From Hyphomonadaceae bacterium BRH_c29 (GTDB lineage Bacteria > Pseudomonadota > Alphaproteobacteria > Caulobacterales > Hyphomonadaceae), in assembly GCA_000961695.1 (NCBI GenBank), contig LADW01000034.1:1-64000 (forward strand): a stretch of 64,000 bases of DNA. Direction: 5' to 3'. The notes under the pieces were generated by a model. It saw only the letters and a list, made by a program, of their open reading frames with translations. It searched no databases and had not been told where the DNA came from. The stretch's first letter is position 1. Each line of letters begins with the position of its first letter. Made by a program: the position numbers and the translations under genes. Positions 28,850 through 39,568 of this stretch are shown piece after piece.

Positions 28850-31800
28850 TCAAGCCGCCTTTAGGGGCTCCACCCGCTCAACGCCGGGCACATCTTTCAG
28901 GGCCCTCTGGGCCCTCAGATTGATTGTATAGGTCGCCGGCAGCTTAAGGATCACAAGGCGCCCGTCTTCGAGCGGAACCTCGACCAGGATCTCCCCCCGT
29001 TCAGAATCGGGCAGCTTGGCGAGGTGCTGGATCACGCCGGCAATCTCGCCCGGATTGGCGCCCACAGCGAGACGCACTTTCAGCGCGCCCATTCCATTGC
29101 TGAGGCGCGCTGCTTCCAGCGGCAGGACCCGCTCGGCATTGAGGCGGATCTCTTCCCCGTTGCGCTTGACCCCCACGGTGACCGCAACCGCATTGCCGAC
29201 CTGCAGCAGGTCATAGTTCTGAGACAGGGTCTCCGGAAACACCATCATCTCCACTTCCCCGGTCGGGTCGGAGAGCGTGAGGAAGGCGAACTTGCCTCCA
29301 TTCCGGGCCGGTTTGTCCGAACGCAGGCGCACGATGCCGATCATCTCGATCGGCTTGCCGTCGGCAGCGCGTTCCTCGATCTCCATCGCCAGCGTCACGC
29401 GCTCCCGGTCGATACCGGTCAGGACATCGTCCAGCGGGTGACCGGAGAAATAGAAGCCGATGGAGCGGAATTCCTCGTCCAGTTTCTGCTGGCCGTTCCA
29501 GGCTTTGACCGTGGGCAGCGCAGGCCGCAGTGCAGGTTCTGCCTCGCCGAACAGGCCGCCCTGCCCGCCCATCCGGTCTTCGGCGGCGCTGGCCGCCATC
29601 TGCGCCAGCATCGGCGCACCCGCGAGCACACGGGCGCGGTTCTTGTCGAAACTGTCGAGCGCCCCGGCCTTGGCGAGGGATTCGAACGCTTTCTTGTTCA
29701 CATGTTTCGGATCAACCCGCTCGGCGAAATCGTAGATGTCCTTGAACGGGCCATCCTGTTCGCGGATGGCCACGACATGTTTCATGGCTTCGAGGCCCAC
29801 GCCCTTCAGCGCGCCGAGGGCATAGACGATCGCACCATCGCGCACATCGAAATCAGCGGACGAGGCATTCACGTCCGGCGCCAGCACCGGAATCTTCAGC
29901 CGTTTGGCCTCCTGGAAGAAGGCCGCGAGCTTGTCTGTGTTGCCGAGATCGAGGCTCATCGAGGCGGCCAGGAACTCAACCGGGAAATGGCGCTTCAGAT
30001 AGCCGGTATGATAGCCGATCAGCGCATAGGCCGCCGCGTGAGACTTGTTGAAGCCGTAACCCGCGAACTTCTCCATCGTGTCGAAGATGTCGTTCGCAAG
30101 CGGGGCTTCCATGCCCTTGTTCGCCGCGGCACCTTCCACGAAGCGCTGGCGCTGAGCGATCATCTCCTCAAGCTTCTTCTTACCCATGGCGCGACGGAGC
30201 AAATCAGCATCGCCGAGCGAATAACCGGCGATCTCCTGCGCCATCCGCATGACCTGCTCCTGATAGACCGGCACGCCATAGGTGGCTTCCAGCACTGGTT
30301 TCAGGTCGGGGTGGGCATACCGAACGCCTTCGGGGTTCTCCTTACCTTCAATATAGACAGGGATGTTCTCCATCGGGCCCGGACGGTAGAGCGAGATGAT
30401 GGCGATCACGTCTTCGAGGCTGTGCGGGCGCACCTTCTTCAGCGTGTCGCGCATGCCTGCGCCCTCCAGCTGGAACACGCCCAGCGTGTCGCCACTGGCC
30501 ATCAGGTCATACGTCGCCTTGTCGTCCAGGCTGCGCCATTCGGGACCGACATCACGCCCGTCACGCCGGATGAATTTCAGCGCCCGGTCAATCACCGTAA
30601 GCGTTTTCAGGCCGAGGAAGTCAAACTTCACAAGTCCGGCTGTCTCGGCATATTTCATGTTGAACTGGGTCGCCGGAAGATCTGCGCGCGGATCATTGTA
30701 CAGCGGCACCAGTTCCACCAGAGGCCGGTCACCGATCACCACACCAGCTGCGTGCGTACCCGCGTTGCGGTATTTACCTTCCAGCGCCAGTGCTATCTTG
30801 AGGAGTTCGCCGACGCGCTCGTCGGCGTCCATTTCCTCATAGAATTTCGGCTCGTCGTCGATGGCTTCCTGAAGCTTTGGCGGATTGGCCGGATTGAACG
30901 GGATCAGCTTTGCCAACCGGTCCACCTGGCCGTAGGGCATCTGCATCACGCGGCCCACATCGCGCACCACAGCCTTTGCCTGCAGCGTACCGAAAGTGAT
31001 GATCATGGCCACCGAGTCTGCGCCATACTTGTCGCGAACATAGCGGATCACTTCACTTCGGCGCTCCTGGCAGAAGTCGATATCGAAGTCTGGCATCGAG
31101 ACGCGTTCGGGGTTCAGGAAGCGTTCGAACAGGAGGTCAAAGCGGAGCGGGTCCAAGTCTGTAATCAACAGCACCCAGGCGACGAGCGAACCTGCACCCG
31201 AGCCCCGGCCCGGCCCGACCGGAATCCCATGTTCCTTGGCCCATTTGATGAAGTCCGAAACGATCAGGAAGTAACCGGGGAACCCCATCCGTTCGATGAT
31301 GCCGAGTTCATAGTCCAGTCGTTCGAAATAGGTCTCCCGCTCGGCATAGAGCTGGTCGGCTTCGGTGAGGCGGAACTCAAGCCCCTCCAGCGCCTGCTTG
31401 CGCAATTCCTCCGACTCCGAACGGCCTTCATTCGAGAAGTTGGGCAGGATGGGCTTGTGGGTCTCGGCCTTGATGGAACAGCGCCGGGCAATCTCGACCG
31501 TATTCTCGATGGCTTCGGGAAGGTCTGCAAACAGCAGCTTCATTTCCGACGGCGTCTTCAGATATTGCTGCGGGCTGACGCGCTTGCGGTCCGGCTGGCC
31601 GAGATACTGGCCGTTGGCGATACACATCATGGCGTCGTGCGCCTGTGCATCGGTTGGCTTCAGGAAGCGGGCATCGTGCGTGGCGACCAGTGGCAGCTCA
31701 AGATCATAGGCGAGGTCAATCAGGCCTTCCTCGACCGCGCGTTCCTCTGGTGTGCCGTGGCGTGTGATCTCGACATAGCAACGCCCCGGATAGGCGCTGG

Positions 31801-32272
31801 CCAGCGTGGAAAGTTCTGTTCGGGCATCGGCGATGCGGCCCTTCTGCAGGTGCTTGGCCACCTCGCCCTCGGCGCCGCCCGTCAGCACGATGAGGCCATC
31901 GGTCTGCTCCAGCGCCAGCGAACGCTTGAGCTTCGGCACGCCGTCGGCGGCATCAAGATAGGCCCGCGAAGACAGGAACATCAGGCGGCGATAGCCGGTC
32001 TCGTTCTGGGCGTAGATCGTCAGGCGCGACGGCTCGGCCCGCGGTACGTCTTCCACGACATCGAAACAACAGGCCATGATCGGCTGGATGCCCGCGCCCG
32101 ACAGGGTCAGCGAGGTTTCGAGTGCGCCGAACAGGTTATTTCTGTCCGCAATCGCCACGGCCGGCATGCCATGATCTAGGCACCAGGACTTCAGGTCCTT
32201 GGGCGAAATCATGCTCTCCAGCAGGGAATAGCTGGATCGGACGGCAAGATGGATGAAGGGCGACTCGGACAC
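28850..32272 (-). CDS. dnaE: DNA polymerase III alpha subunit
   Basis: This is the replicative polymerase catalytic subunit, 1140 aa from the GTG at 32272, which has AGGAGA upstream; the longer open frame to 32332 adds 20 unconserved residues. The PHP domain begins [16 protein letters not shown]. The C-family palm carries [12 protein letters not shown] with the catalytic Asp residues, following [36 protein letters not shown] and a C-terminal OB-fold ([19 protein letters not shown]) follow. This is the DnaE1 type, not the error-prone DnaE2, which is normally paired with imuAB. Confidence 0.98.
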   Translation of the reverse strand: MSESPFIHLAVRSSYSLLESMISPKDLKSWCLDHGMPAVAIADRNNLFGALETSLTLSGAGIQPIMACCFDVVEDVPRAEPSRLTIYAQNETGYRRLMFLSSRAYLDAADGVPKLKRSLALEQTDGLIVLTGGAEGEVAKHLQKGRIADARTELSTLASAYPGRCYVEITRHGTPEERAVEEGLIDLAYDLELPLVATHDARFLKPTDAQAHDAMMCIANGQYLGQPDRKRVSPQQYLKTPSEMKLLFADLPEAIENTVEIARRCSIKAETHKPILPNFSNEGRSESEELRKQALEGLEFRLTEADQLYAERETYFERLDYELGIIERMGFPGYFLIVSDFIKWAKEHGIPVGPGRGSGAGSLVAWVLLITDLDPLRFDLLFERFLNPERVSMPDFDIDFCQERRSEVIRYVRDKYGADSVAMIITFGTLQAKAVVRDVGRVMQMPYGQVDRLAKLIPFNPANPPKLQEAIDDEPKFYEEMDADERVGELLKIALALEGKYRNAGTHAAGVVIGDRPLVELVPLYNDPRADLPATQFNMKYAETAGLVKFDFLGLKTLTVIDRALKFIRRDGRDVGPEWRSLDDKATYDLMASGDTLGVFQLEGAGMRDTLKKVRPHSLEDVIAIISLYRPGPMENIPVYIEGKENPEGVRYAHPDLKPVLEATYGVPVYQEQVMRMAQEIAGYSLGDADLLRRAMGKKKLEEMIAQRQRFVEGAAANKGMEAPLANDIFDTMEKFAGYGFNKSHAAAYALIGYHTGYLKRHFPVEFLAASMSLDLGNTDKLAAFFQEAKRLKIPVLAPDVNASSADFDVRDGAIVYALGALKGVGLEAMKHVVAIREQDGPFKDIYDFAERVDPKHVNKKAFESLAKAGALDSFDKNRARVLAGAPMLAQMAASAAEDRMGGQGGLFGEAEPALRPALPTVKAWNGQQKLDEEFRSIGFYFSGHPLDDVLTGIDRERVTLAMEIEERAADGKPIEMIGIVRLRSDKPARNGGKFAFLTLSDPTGEVEMMVFPETLSQNYDLLQVGNAVAVTVGVKRNGEEIRLNAERVLPLEAARLSNGMGALKVRLAVGANPGEIAGVIQHLAKLPDSERGEILVEVPLEDGRLVILKLPATYTINLRAQRALKDVPGVERVEPLKAA

Positions 32273-32349
32273 GGGATCTCTCCTGAGGGGAGAGTAAACT
32301 GCCCGGCCCGCCCCCGCCAGACCAGTCAACAATACCCGGTTTTCACAGC

Positions 32350-33039
32350 TTATTCCGGTTCGTAGGGAACCAGCTTGCCGTCTTCCAGCGTCAAAACGCG
32401 GTCCATATGGGTCGTCAGGGCGTGATTGTGGGTCGCCACAAGAACCGCGGCGCCCTCTTCCCGGGCCATCTTGATGAAGGTGGCGAAGACGCGCTCAGTC
32501 GTGGTCGGGTCGAGGTTTCCGGTTGGCTCATCCGCGATCACGAGGCGTGGATTGTTGGCCAGCGCCCGGGCGATGGCGACGCGCTGCTGCTCGCCGCCGG
32601 ACATCTGGCCCGGCTGGTGATCGGCGCGGTGGTCGAGGCCCATTTCGGCCAGGAGTTCGGCAGCCTTCTCGCGCGCAGCTTTGCGGCCGACACCCGCGAT
32701 CATCAGCGGCATGGCGACATTGTCGGCCGCGTTGAACTCAGGAAGCAGGTGGTGGAACTGGTAGACGAAGCCGATCTTGGACCGGCGCATCGCGGTGCGG
32801 CCCTTGTCGTCCAGCTTCAGACACTCGATGCCATCCAGCAGCACGCTGCCGGACTCAGGCTTCTCAAGCAGGCCAGCCGTATGCAGCAGGGTCGATTTGC
32901 CGGAACCGGACGGACCCACCAGGCCGACCAGCTCGCCGGCTTCCAGTTTCAAGTTCGCGCCCGACAGCACGTTCAGCGCGCCCGCCGCCGTGCGGTAGAC
33001 GCGGTCAATGCCGGACAGTTCAAGCACAGGCACGGTCAT
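32350..33039 (-). CDS. lolD: Lipoprotein-releasing ABC transporter ATP-binding protein
   Basis: LolD powers extraction of outer-membrane lipoproteins from the inner membrane with LolC/E. From the ATG at 33039 ([18 protein letters not shown]) it is 229 aa. Walker A is GPSGSGKST, the Q-loop region YQFHHLLPEFNA is characteristic of LolD, the signature is MSGGEQQRVAIARA and Walker B is LVIADEPTGNLD. The start overlaps the stop of the permease gene by one base, indicating coupled translation. Confidence 0.95.
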   Translation of the reverse strand: MTVPVLELSGIDRVYRTAAGALNVLSGANLKLEAGELVGLVGPSGSGKSTLLHTAGLLEKPESGSVLLDGIECLKLDDKGRTAMRRSKIGFVYQFHHLLPEFNAADNVAMPLMIAGVGRKAAREKAAELLAEMGLDHRADHQPGQMSGGEQQRVAIARALANNPRLVIADEPTGNLDPTTTERVFATFIKMAREEGAAVLVATHNHALTTHMDRVLTLEDGKLVPYEPE

Positions 33040-34325
33040 CACTCGAACCTCAGAGCGCCGACCGGATCCTGGCGGGACGCCCACCAAGCCGGAATGAGAG
33101 AGACACCCGCCGACATGCCGAGCGCGTAGAAGCCGGTGCTGAACACATCGCCCCAATCAAGGATCGCCGGCAGATGGGCAAGCCCGTAGGTCTCCGCATC
33201 GAAGACCTTCCCGCCATCCATGAACAGGTTGATGAAGGATTCGATGGCGCCAATGTTCAGGATGAACAGAACGCCCACAGTCATCCCCAGGATCGCGCCA
33301 AGCGAGCCAAGAACGGTGCCGACCATCAGGAACACACGCAGCACCCCGCCCCGGCCAAGGCCGATGGTGCGCAGGATGGCGATGTCGCGGGTCTTATTCT
33401 TCACCAGCATCACAACACCAACGATGATGTTCAGCGTCGCGATACCCATGATCACCATCACAAGCAGACGCACCATGGTACGCTCCACTTTCAGGGCATT
33501 GAGATAAGCCGCTCGCTGGCTTTTCCAGTCATAGAGATAAACCGCATTGCCTGTTGCTTCGCGGATCGCCTTCATCGCGTCTTCGGTCTTGTCGGGGTCC
33601 TTCAGGCGTATGTCGAGCATCTGGTAGTGATCCTTCGACTGGAACAGGATCTGCGCCTGGTCCATCGGCATGAAGATGTAAGCCATGTCGAGTTCGACGC
33701 TGCCGGTGGAGAAGACCTCGCCCACATTATAGGCCTTGGAGCGGGGTGTGGCGCCCATCACGCTCGAATTGGTGCCGGTGGTGATGATCTCCACCTTGTC
33801 GCCCAGCATGACACCAAGTCCTTCCCGGCCAGCGGCCAAGAAGGAGCCCATCATGATCGTATTGCCGCCGTTCTTGCCTTCGCCGAACCCGGCCTCAATC
33901 GCCGCTTCGCCGCCATCCTTGAGGAAAGGCAAGGTCGCGAGGTCTTCGGTTCGCAGTCCGCGCACCACAGCGCCGGTCTTGCGGTTGTTCGCGGTGACCA
34001 GGACGTATTCCTCGATATAGGGCGACGCGCTGGTCACACCGGGCACGGTCTTGATCGAGTTCGATAGAGCTTCTGCTTCAGCCTCGGAAAATTGATTGAC
34101 CACAGCATAGACATGCGGCTGGCCGCCCAGCAGCGCGTCCAGCAGGGTCGCGCGGAAGCCGCTCATGATCGACATGGTGATGATCAGCGCCGCCACGGCG
34201 AAGAAGATGCCGACAAAGGAAATGATCGAGATCAGGCTGGCGCCGCCATGCTCCCGCTTGGCACGCAGGTAGCGCCACGCAAGCGTGCGCTCCAGCTTGC
34301 CGAAGGGGGCGGCGACATGGCTCAT
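33039..34325 (-). CDS. Lipoprotein-releasing ABC transporter permease (LolC/E family)
   Basis: The 428-aa inner-membrane protein has a membrane helix near residues 30-55 ([27 protein letters not shown]), a large periplasmic MacB-like domain, and three C-terminal helices beginning [19 protein letters not shown]. The N-terminal [22 protein letters not shown] is typical of LolC/LolE. Only one permease gene is present, as in many alphaproteobacteria where a single LolF-type protein replaces LolC and LolE; the subtype is inferred. It overlaps proS by 4 bp and lolD by one base. Confidence 0.93.
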   Translation of the reverse strand: MSHVAAPFGKLERTLAWRYLRAKREHGGASLISIISFVGIFFAVAALIITMSIMSGFRATLLDALLGGQPHVYAVVNQFSEAEAEALSNSIKTVPGVTSASPYIEEYVLVTANNRKTGAVVRGLRTEDLATLPFLKDGGEAAIEAGFGEGKNGGNTIMMGSFLAAGREGLGVMLGDKVEIITTGTNSSVMGATPRSKAYNVGEVFSTGSVELDMAYIFMPMDQAQILFQSKDHYQMLDIRLKDPDKTEDAMKAIREATGNAVYLYDWKSQRAAYLNALKVERTMVRLLVMVIMGIATLNIIVGVVMLVKNKTRDIAILRTIGLGRGGVLRVFLMVGTVLGSLGAILGMTVGVLFILNIGAIESFINLFMDGGKVFDAETYGLAHLPAILDWGDVFSTGFYALGMSAGVSLIPAWWASRQDPVGALRFE

Positions 34326-35641
34326 GCAGGCTTCACTTTTGCGATCACCTCATCGAACGGCAGCTCAATCTTCTCGCCGGTCTTGCGGTTCTTGACTTCA
34401 ATCACGCCTTTTTCGAGGCCTTTTGGTCCGATCACCAATTGCCACGGCAGGCCGATCAATTCCATCCTGGCAAACTTGGCGCCGGCACGGTCATCGGTAT
34501 CGTCATAGAGGGTCTCGATGCCGGCTGCTTCGAGCTTTTCGTAAAGCTCGCCGCAAGCCTTGTCGCAGCCTTCATCGCCGACACGCATGTTGATCAGGCC
34601 GACCTGGAAAGGCGCAACCGATTCCGGCCACACAATGCCGTTCTCGTCATGGCAGGCCTCGATGATACCGCCGACCAGGCGCGAAACGCCGATGCCATAG
34701 CTGCCCATCTGGACCGGCACCATCTGGCCATCCGGCCCTTGCACGACGGCATTCATCGGCTTGGAATATTTGGTGCCGAAGCTGAAGATGTGACCAACTT
34801 CGATACCGCGCGCCGAGACCTTGCGGTCTTCAGGCAGCGCGTTGAAAGCGGCTTCGTCATGCATCTCTTCAGTCGCCGCATAATACTGCGTGCGCTTTTC
34901 AACTTCCGCCGTCAGGTCAGAGTCGAAATCCAGATCTAGGCCCGGCGCCGGCAGGTCGAGCAGTTTCCGGTCGCAGAACACAGCGCTTTCCCCCGTGTCA
35001 GCCAGAATGATGAATTCGTGGCTGAGGTCGCCGCCAATCGGTCCCGTATCCGCGCGCATCGGAACGGCCGTCAGGCCCATCCGATTGAAAGCGTTGAGAT
35101 AGGCACAGAACATCTTGAAGTAGGAGACGCGCGCGCCCTCTTCCGTCAGATCGAAGGAATAGGCATCCTTCATCATGAATTCACGACCACGCATCACGCC
35201 GAAACGGGGGCGCACTTCATCGCGGAACTTCCACTGCTGGTGATACAGGTTCAGCGGCAGCTGCTTGTAGCTTTTCACGTAAGAGCGGAACACATCCGTG
35301 ATCAGCTCCTCATTGGTCGGGCCGTAGAGCATTTCGCGGTCATGGCGGTCCTTGATGCGCAGCATCTCCTTGCCATAATCCTCGTACCGGCCGGATTCCC
35401 GCCAGAGATCCGCCTGCTGCAGCGTCGGCATCAGCAGTTCGACGGCGCCTGCCCGGTCCATCTCTTCCCGTACGATCTGTTCGATCTTGTTCAGGACGCG
35501 AAGGCCCAGCGGCAGCCATGTGTAAATGCCGGCACCGTTCTGGCGCACCATTCCGGTGCGCAGCATCAGCTGGTGTGAGACAATAGCCGCGTCTGCCGGC
35601 GCTTCCTTGGAAACGGGCAGGAAGTATCTGGAAAGCCGCAT
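34322..35641 (-). CDS. proS: Prolyl-tRNA synthetase, short alphaproteobacterial type
   Basis: A class II aminoacyl-tRNA synthetase of 439 aa. Motif 2 lies around [19 protein letters not shown], and motif 3 around [16 protein letters not shown]. The protein is about 130 residues shorter than the E. coli enzyme because the editing insertion between motifs 2 and 3 is absent, a known feature of alphaproteobacterial ProS. Ala-tRNA-Pro proofreading would therefore need a separate protein. A C-terminal anticodon-binding domain follows residue 330. Confidence 0.96.
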   Translation of the reverse strand: MRLSRYFLPVSKEAPADAAIVSHQLMLRTGMVRQNGAGIYTWLPLGLRVLNKIEQIVREEMDRAGAVELLMPTLQQADLWRESGRYEDYGKEMLRIKDRHDREMLYGPTNEELITDVFRSYVKSYKQLPLNLYHQQWKFRDEVRPRFGVMRGREFMMKDAYSFDLTEEGARVSYFKMFCAYLNAFNRMGLTAVPMRADTGPIGGDLSHEFIILADTGESAVFCDRKLLDLPAPGLDLDFDSDLTAEVEKRTQYYAATEEMHDEAAFNALPEDRKVSARGIEVGHIFSFGTKYSKPMNAVVQGPDGQMVPVQMGSYGIGVSRLVGGIIEACHDENGIVWPESVAPFQVGLINMRVGDEGCDKACGELYEKLEAAGIETLYDDTDDRAGAKFARMELIGLPWQLVIGPKGLEKGVIEVKNRKTGEKIELPFDEVIAKVKPA

Positions 35642-35694
35642 CGAATCCTCGGGGACTGGTGTGTAAATCGCGGCTCACCTAGCCGCAGCGACCC

Positions 35695-35928
35695 CTATTG
35701 CGCAAGCAGCCGTGGCACGACGACCGCCGCGATGGCCGTGATCACGCTCGCGGCGATCGTGGCCCAGAGCGCCTTCTTGCGAAGCATCGGTTCCTTGGGG
35801 GCGGCCTCTTCCGTGCCTTCGACAGTCGTGCCGTCTTCCCACTGGCTCTGAACGCCAATGGGAAGGACGATGAAGAAGCAAACCCACCAGGCGATCGTGA
35901 AAACGACCAGCCCGCTCATGAACTGCAT
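35695..35928 (-). CDS. DUF1467 family small membrane protein
   Basis: A 77-residue protein beginning MQFMSGLVVFTIAWWVCFFIVLP, a first transmembrane helix with the family-typical WW.CFF.VLPIGV run, an acidic middle (about 28-50) and a second helix ATIAASVITAIAAVV near the C-terminus. The ATG overlaps the TAA of the methylmalonyl-CoA epimerase gene by one base (TAATG). Function unknown. Its position between mce and proS is widely conserved in alphaproteobacteria. Confidence 0.85.
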   Translation of the reverse strand: MQFMSGLVVFTIAWWVCFFIVLPIGVQSQWEDGTTVEGTEEAAPKEPMLRKKALWATIAASVITAIAAVVVPRLLAQ

Positions 35929-36356
35929 TAGTGGTGGCCTTTCGGGGTTTCCATCAACTCGATCAGAACGCCGTTGGAGTTCTTCGGGTGGACAAAAATG
36001 ATCAGGGTGCCGTGCGCGCCAATACGCGGTTTGCCCAGCACGGTTGCCCCGCGCTTGCCCATCTCCTCGACGGCCTCGTGGATGTCGTCCACTTCGAAGC
36101 ACATATGGTGCTGGCCGCCATTGGGGTTCTTCTGAATGAAATTATGGATCGGGGACTGTTCGTTGAGCGGCTCGATCAGCTCGATCTGGCTGTTCGGCAG
36201 GTTCACGAAGCAGACTTTCACACCTTGCTCGGGCATGTCGAACGGGGTCGTAATGTCTGTCGCCCCATAAAGCGTGCGATAGGTTTCGCAGGCGGCCTCA
36301 AGGTCCGGCACGGCGACGCCGACATGGTTCAACGGTCCGATCTTGAATTCACTCAT
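35928..36356 (-). CDS. mce: Methylmalonyl-CoA epimerase
   Basis: A glyoxalase/vicinal-oxygen-chelate fold enzyme of 142 aa that interconverts (S)- and (R)-methylmalonyl-CoA in propionyl-CoA catabolism. Metal ligands are visible: His11 in LNHVGVAVPDL, His in GGQHHMCFEVDD and Glu in GVLIELMETP near the end; GKPRIGAHGTLIIFVHPK is typical. It is 5 bp downstream of the RNase J gene. The mutase genes are not in this window. Confidence 0.93.
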   Translation of the reverse strand: MSEFKIGPLNHVGVAVPDLEAACETYRTLYGATDITTPFDMPEQGVKVCFVNLPNSQIELIEPLNEQSPIHNFIQKNPNGGQHHMCFEVDDIHEAVEEMGKRGATVLGKPRIGAHGTLIIFVHPKNSNGVLIELMETPKGHH

Positions 36357-36361
36357 AGGTC

Positions 36362-38050
36362 TCAGGTCCTCAAAACAACAACTTCGATCATCGGGCGCAG
36401 GCCGTAGACTGTCTCTGCGGCCTTTCGAAGCGCGCGGCCGATGGCCCGCTCGACCGCTTCATCATCCAGGCGGTCCTTGCGCTTCATGCCGGTCACGGCC
36501 TTTTCGGCCACTTCATCCAGCACTTCCAGCCCTTCATCCGCCAGCCGGCCATCCGGCTCGGAAAAGCCTTTTACCACAATTACCGGCCCATCCACGAGAT
36601 TGGCGTGCGTATCGATGGAGACGGTCGCGAAGATAATGCCGCTCCAGGACAGTTTGCGGCGCTCCTGCAGCCCCTGTGCCCCTTCCGGGACCAGCTGGTT
36701 GCCATCCAGAAACAGGCGCCCGGCGGGCACGTGGTCGATGATCTCGGCGGGGCCCGGCGCGAGGCGGATCAGGCTGCCGTTTCTCGGCGTGACGGCTTCT
36801 GCCACCTGCAGCGAGCGGGCATAGGCCGCGTGCTCCATGATGTGGCGGCGCTCGCCATGCACCGGCACGGAAATCTTTGGACGCACCCATTGGTACATCC
36901 GGCGCAACTCGTCCCGGCACGGGTGTCCGGAGACGTGAATTTTCTGCGGCACCATGCGCGGGGTGATGACGCGGATGCCTTGTTCCGCCAGTCCGTTCTG
37001 GAGTGCGAAGATGCCGCGCTCATTGCCGGGGATCTGACGCGAGGAGAAAATCACAGTGTCCCCTTCGCGCAAAGTAACGTTGCGATGGTCACCCTTGGCA
37101 ATCCGGGACAGAGCCGCGCGTGGCTCACCCTGACTGCCTGTGCACAGATAGAGGATATGCTCCGGCGGGAAATGTCCCGCTTCGCTCTCATCCACGAATT
37201 CGAGCCTGGGCGGGAGGATGCCAACAGCTTTGGCCGCGTTGGTGATCTTGTGCATGCTGCGCCCGACAAGGCAGACATGCCGGTCGGCCTGCGTGGCAGC
37301 ATCGACGATGGATTTCACGCGGGCAACATTGGACGCAAACGTCGTGACAGCGACAGCGCCAGTCTTCTGCGCCGCGATCAGCTCAATCAGCCCCTGCCGA
37401 ACCGTTTCTTCAGACCCGGACTCGCCTTCTTCGAAAACGTTCGTGGAGTCGCACACCATGGCGAGCACGCCGGCGTCCCCAATCGCGGTAAGGCCTGCAA
37501 TGTCCGTGGAGGAGCCGATCTGCGGATCCGGATCAATCTTCCAGTCGCCCGTATGCATGATCATGCCTGCAGGCGTGCGGATGGCGAGCGCGTTCGGTTC
37601 CGGAATGGAATGAGTCAGCGTGACATAAGTCACTTCAAACGGACCAGCCTGTATGGTGGAGCCCATTGAGATGGTCTTCAGCGCCGCCGTATCGACACCT
37701 CGCTCATTCATCTTCGAACGAACGAGCTCCGCCGTGAAGGGCGTCGCATAGATCGGAGCTTTGGTCTGCAGACGCGGATAGATGAGGCCAATGGCACCGA
37801 TATGGTCTTCATGCGCGTGCGTCAGGAAGACCGCATCGATATGCTCACCGATCAGGTAATCCGGATCCGGACAGATCAGATCGATGCCCGGTGTATCGTC
37901 ATTCCCGAAGGTGACGCCAACGTCTGCCAGGATCCAGCGGCGTGCCTCCGGCGGGCCGTAGCCATAGGCGTTGAGGTTCATGCCGATTTCGCCGCAGCCA
38001 CCGAGCGGCAGGAATACGAGTTCGTCCTGAGTTTGGGATGAATCGGCCAT
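36362..38050 (-). CDS. rnj: Ribonuclease J
   Basis: A metallo-beta-lactamase/beta-CASP ribonuclease of 562 aa with 5'-exonuclease and endonuclease activity on RNA. The zinc site is seen as HAHEDHIGAIG, TGDWKIDPDP and the beta-CASP segment GSQGEPRAALSRIA; VSGHPCRDELRRM and PVHGERRHIMEH complete it. Alphaproteobacteria commonly carry one RNase J alongside RNase E. It is 6 bp downstream of coaX. Confidence 0.95.
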   Translation of the reverse strand: MADSSQTQDELVFLPLGGCGEIGMNLNAYGYGPPEARRWILADVGVTFGNDDTPGIDLICPDPDYLIGEHIDAVFLTHAHEDHIGAIGLIYPRLQTKAPIYATPFTAELVRSKMNERGVDTAALKTISMGSTIQAGPFEVTYVTLTHSIPEPNALAIRTPAGMIMHTGDWKIDPDPQIGSSTDIAGLTAIGDAGVLAMVCDSTNVFEEGESGSEETVRQGLIELIAAQKTGAVAVTTFASNVARVKSIVDAATQADRHVCLVGRSMHKITNAAKAVGILPPRLEFVDESEAGHFPPEHILYLCTGSQGEPRAALSRIAKGDHRNVTLREGDTVIFSSRQIPGNERGIFALQNGLAEQGIRVITPRMVPQKIHVSGHPCRDELRRMYQWVRPKISVPVHGERRHIMEHAAYARSLQVAEAVTPRNGSLIRLAPGPAEIIDHVPAGRLFLDGNQLVPEGAQGLQERRKLSWSGIIFATVSIDTHANLVDGPVIVVKGFSEPDGRLADEGLEVLDEVAEKAVTGMKRKDRLDDEAVERAIGRALRKAAETVYGLRPMIEVVVLRT

Positions 38051-38056
38051 GAGGTC

Positions 38057-38824
38057 CTATTTGTTGAGTCTGTAGATTTCCAGGAGTCCCCGGATGAGGA
38101 GGTCCTGGTCGTAATGGTCGATGGTCTCGCTGGCGCCTTCGAACAGCGACGCGACACCCCCGGTGGCCACCACGCTCATCGGCTTCCCATATTCTGCCTT
38201 GATGCGGTTCACGAGGCCGTCGATCAAATCGATATAGCCCCAGAACACGCCGGATTGCATGGCCGAGATCGTGTCCTGACCAATCACCTGCGCCGGGCGC
38301 TGGATCGCGATACGCGGCAGCTGGGCAGCCGCTTCGTGCAGCGCCTTGACGGACAAGTTGACACCCGGCGAGATGATGCCGCCTTCGAAGGCGCCATCCT
38401 CTGCAACCACGTCAAACGTCGTGGCCGTGCCGCTATCGATAACGATCAGATTGCCCGGATATTTCCTGTGCGCACCCAGCGCGCTGACGATCCGGTCCGC
38501 GCCCACCTGTTCAGGGCGACGGATGCGGATCTCCATGCCGGTCTTCAGGCCCGGATCGCCTATGAACATTGGTTCAACGTGCAAATAGCGGCGGGCAAGG
38601 TTGCGGAAGTTGAACACGGCTTGCGGCACCACGGTAGAGATCACGCAGCCATTGATCTGGCTGAGATCCGCGCCGTGAATGTCCGCGAGGCGCCAGAGCC
38701 AGGCGGCATGATCATCAGCGGTTTTGGTCGGATCCGTGGCGCTACGCCACTGGTTCACCCATGTCTTGTCGTCATGGATACCAAAAACCGTGTTTGTGTT
38801 GCCAACGTCGATCGCGAGCAGCAT
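38057..38824 (-). CDS. coaX: Type III pantothenate kinase
   Basis: CoaX starts coenzyme A synthesis by phosphorylating pantothenate and belongs to the ASKHA fold. The 255-aa protein has the nucleotide-binding [14 protein letters not shown] at the N-terminus, [11 protein letters not shown] with the catalytic Asp, [12 protein letters not shown] and [11 protein letters not shown]. It is insensitive to CoA feedback in characterised members. It follows birA by 6 bp; biotin ligase and type III pantothenate kinase are often neighbours or fused. Confidence 0.97.
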   Translation of the reverse strand: MLLAIDVGNTNTVFGIHDDKTWVNQWRSATDPTKTADDHAAWLWRLADIHGADLSQINGCVISTVVPQAVFNFRNLARRYLHVEPMFIGDPGLKTGMEIRIRRPEQVGADRIVSALGAHRKYPGNLIVIDSGTATTFDVVAEDGAFEGGIISPGVNLSVKALHEAAAQLPRIAIQRPAQVIGQDTISAMQSGVFWGYIDLIDGLVNRIKAEYGKPMSVVATGGVASLFEGASETIDHYDQDLLIRGLLEIYRLNK

Positions 38825-38830
38825 GCGGGG

Positions 38831-39568
38831 TCAGACCTCTCCAATAAGATGTACGTCGCCAGCCCTTATGGTCTGTTGCGACCCGTCCGGCAATCTGAGG
38901 ATAAGAGCCCCATCTGCGGCCATATCCTCGAATACGCCTTCGATGGGTACGCCGCCGGGGGAAACGCGAACCTGTTTGCCGAGGCCTTCGGCGCGCGCCA
39001 GCCAATCCTGCCGAACCGTCTCGAATCCTGATCGGGCTTGCTCGATGCGCGCAATAAAATAGCGGGCTAACACACCAAATACTTCAATGCGATCAATGCT
39101 CTTATTTTGTGCAAGGTCCGCGATACAGGTTGCCGCCTGTCCAGCCCCCGGTGGAACTTCAGCGACATTGATCCCCATGCCAGCTGCGACCCAGAGCCCC
39201 TGTTCATCTCTGCCTGTCTCGACAAGAATGCCGGAAAGCTTTGCACCGCCCACGCGAACATCATTGGGCCATTTGAGGCGGACATCTGCATTGGGCGCAA
39301 ATTCCAGTGCAGTATCGCTGATGGCGAGCGCTGCCGCGAAGGGAATTCGCGTCGCTGTTGGAATGCCGCCCGGCTCACGGAACAAGGCCGTACTGAATAG
39401 GTTCCCCTTCGGCGAGACCCATTCCCGCTGCAGCCTGCCCCGACCGGCGGTCTGTTCGTCAGCGATGATCCAGCAATCCTCGAAGCCACCGGCCTGCGCG
39501 CGGCGGCGGGCTTCGGTATTGGTGCTGTCTATCGTGCCGAAGTGATGGACGGGCCAGACTTGGCTCAA
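38831..39568 (-). CDS. birA: Biotin--[acetyl-CoA-carboxylase] ligase
   Basis: This enzyme attaches biotin to the carboxylase carrier protein. The biotin/ATP core is visible as [53 protein letters not shown] and [10 protein letters not shown]. No N-terminal DNA-binding HTH is present, so it is a monofunctional ligase. The likely start is a TTG at 39568 that overlaps the TGA of nuoN (TTGA) with GGGGA upstream, giving 245 aa; another in-frame TTG at 39601 would add 11 residues. It directly follows the complex I operon. Confidence 0.93.
   Translation of the reverse strand: MSQVWPVHHFGTIDSTNTEARRRAQAGGFEDCWIIADEQTAGRGRLQREWVSPKGNLFSTALFREPGGIPTATRIPFAAALAISDTALEFAPNADVRLKWPNDVRVGGAKLSGILVETGRDEQGLWVAAGMGINVAEVPPGAGQAATCIADLAQNKSIDRIEVFGVLARYFIARIEQARSGFETVRQDWLARAEGLGKQVRVSPGGVPIEGVFEDMAADGALILRLPDGSQQTIRAGDVHLIGEV

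Noticed and set aside
29024-32179. A 1051-codon plus-strand open frame opposite dnaE
   Set aside because: It exactly shadows dnaE in a low-stop antisense frame; the composition is unlike a real protein and no motif is present.
34322-35641. proS as a truncated gene because it is about 130 residues shorter than E. coli ProS
   Set aside because: Both ends and the class II motifs are intact, and lack of the editing insertion is normal for alphaproteobacteria.
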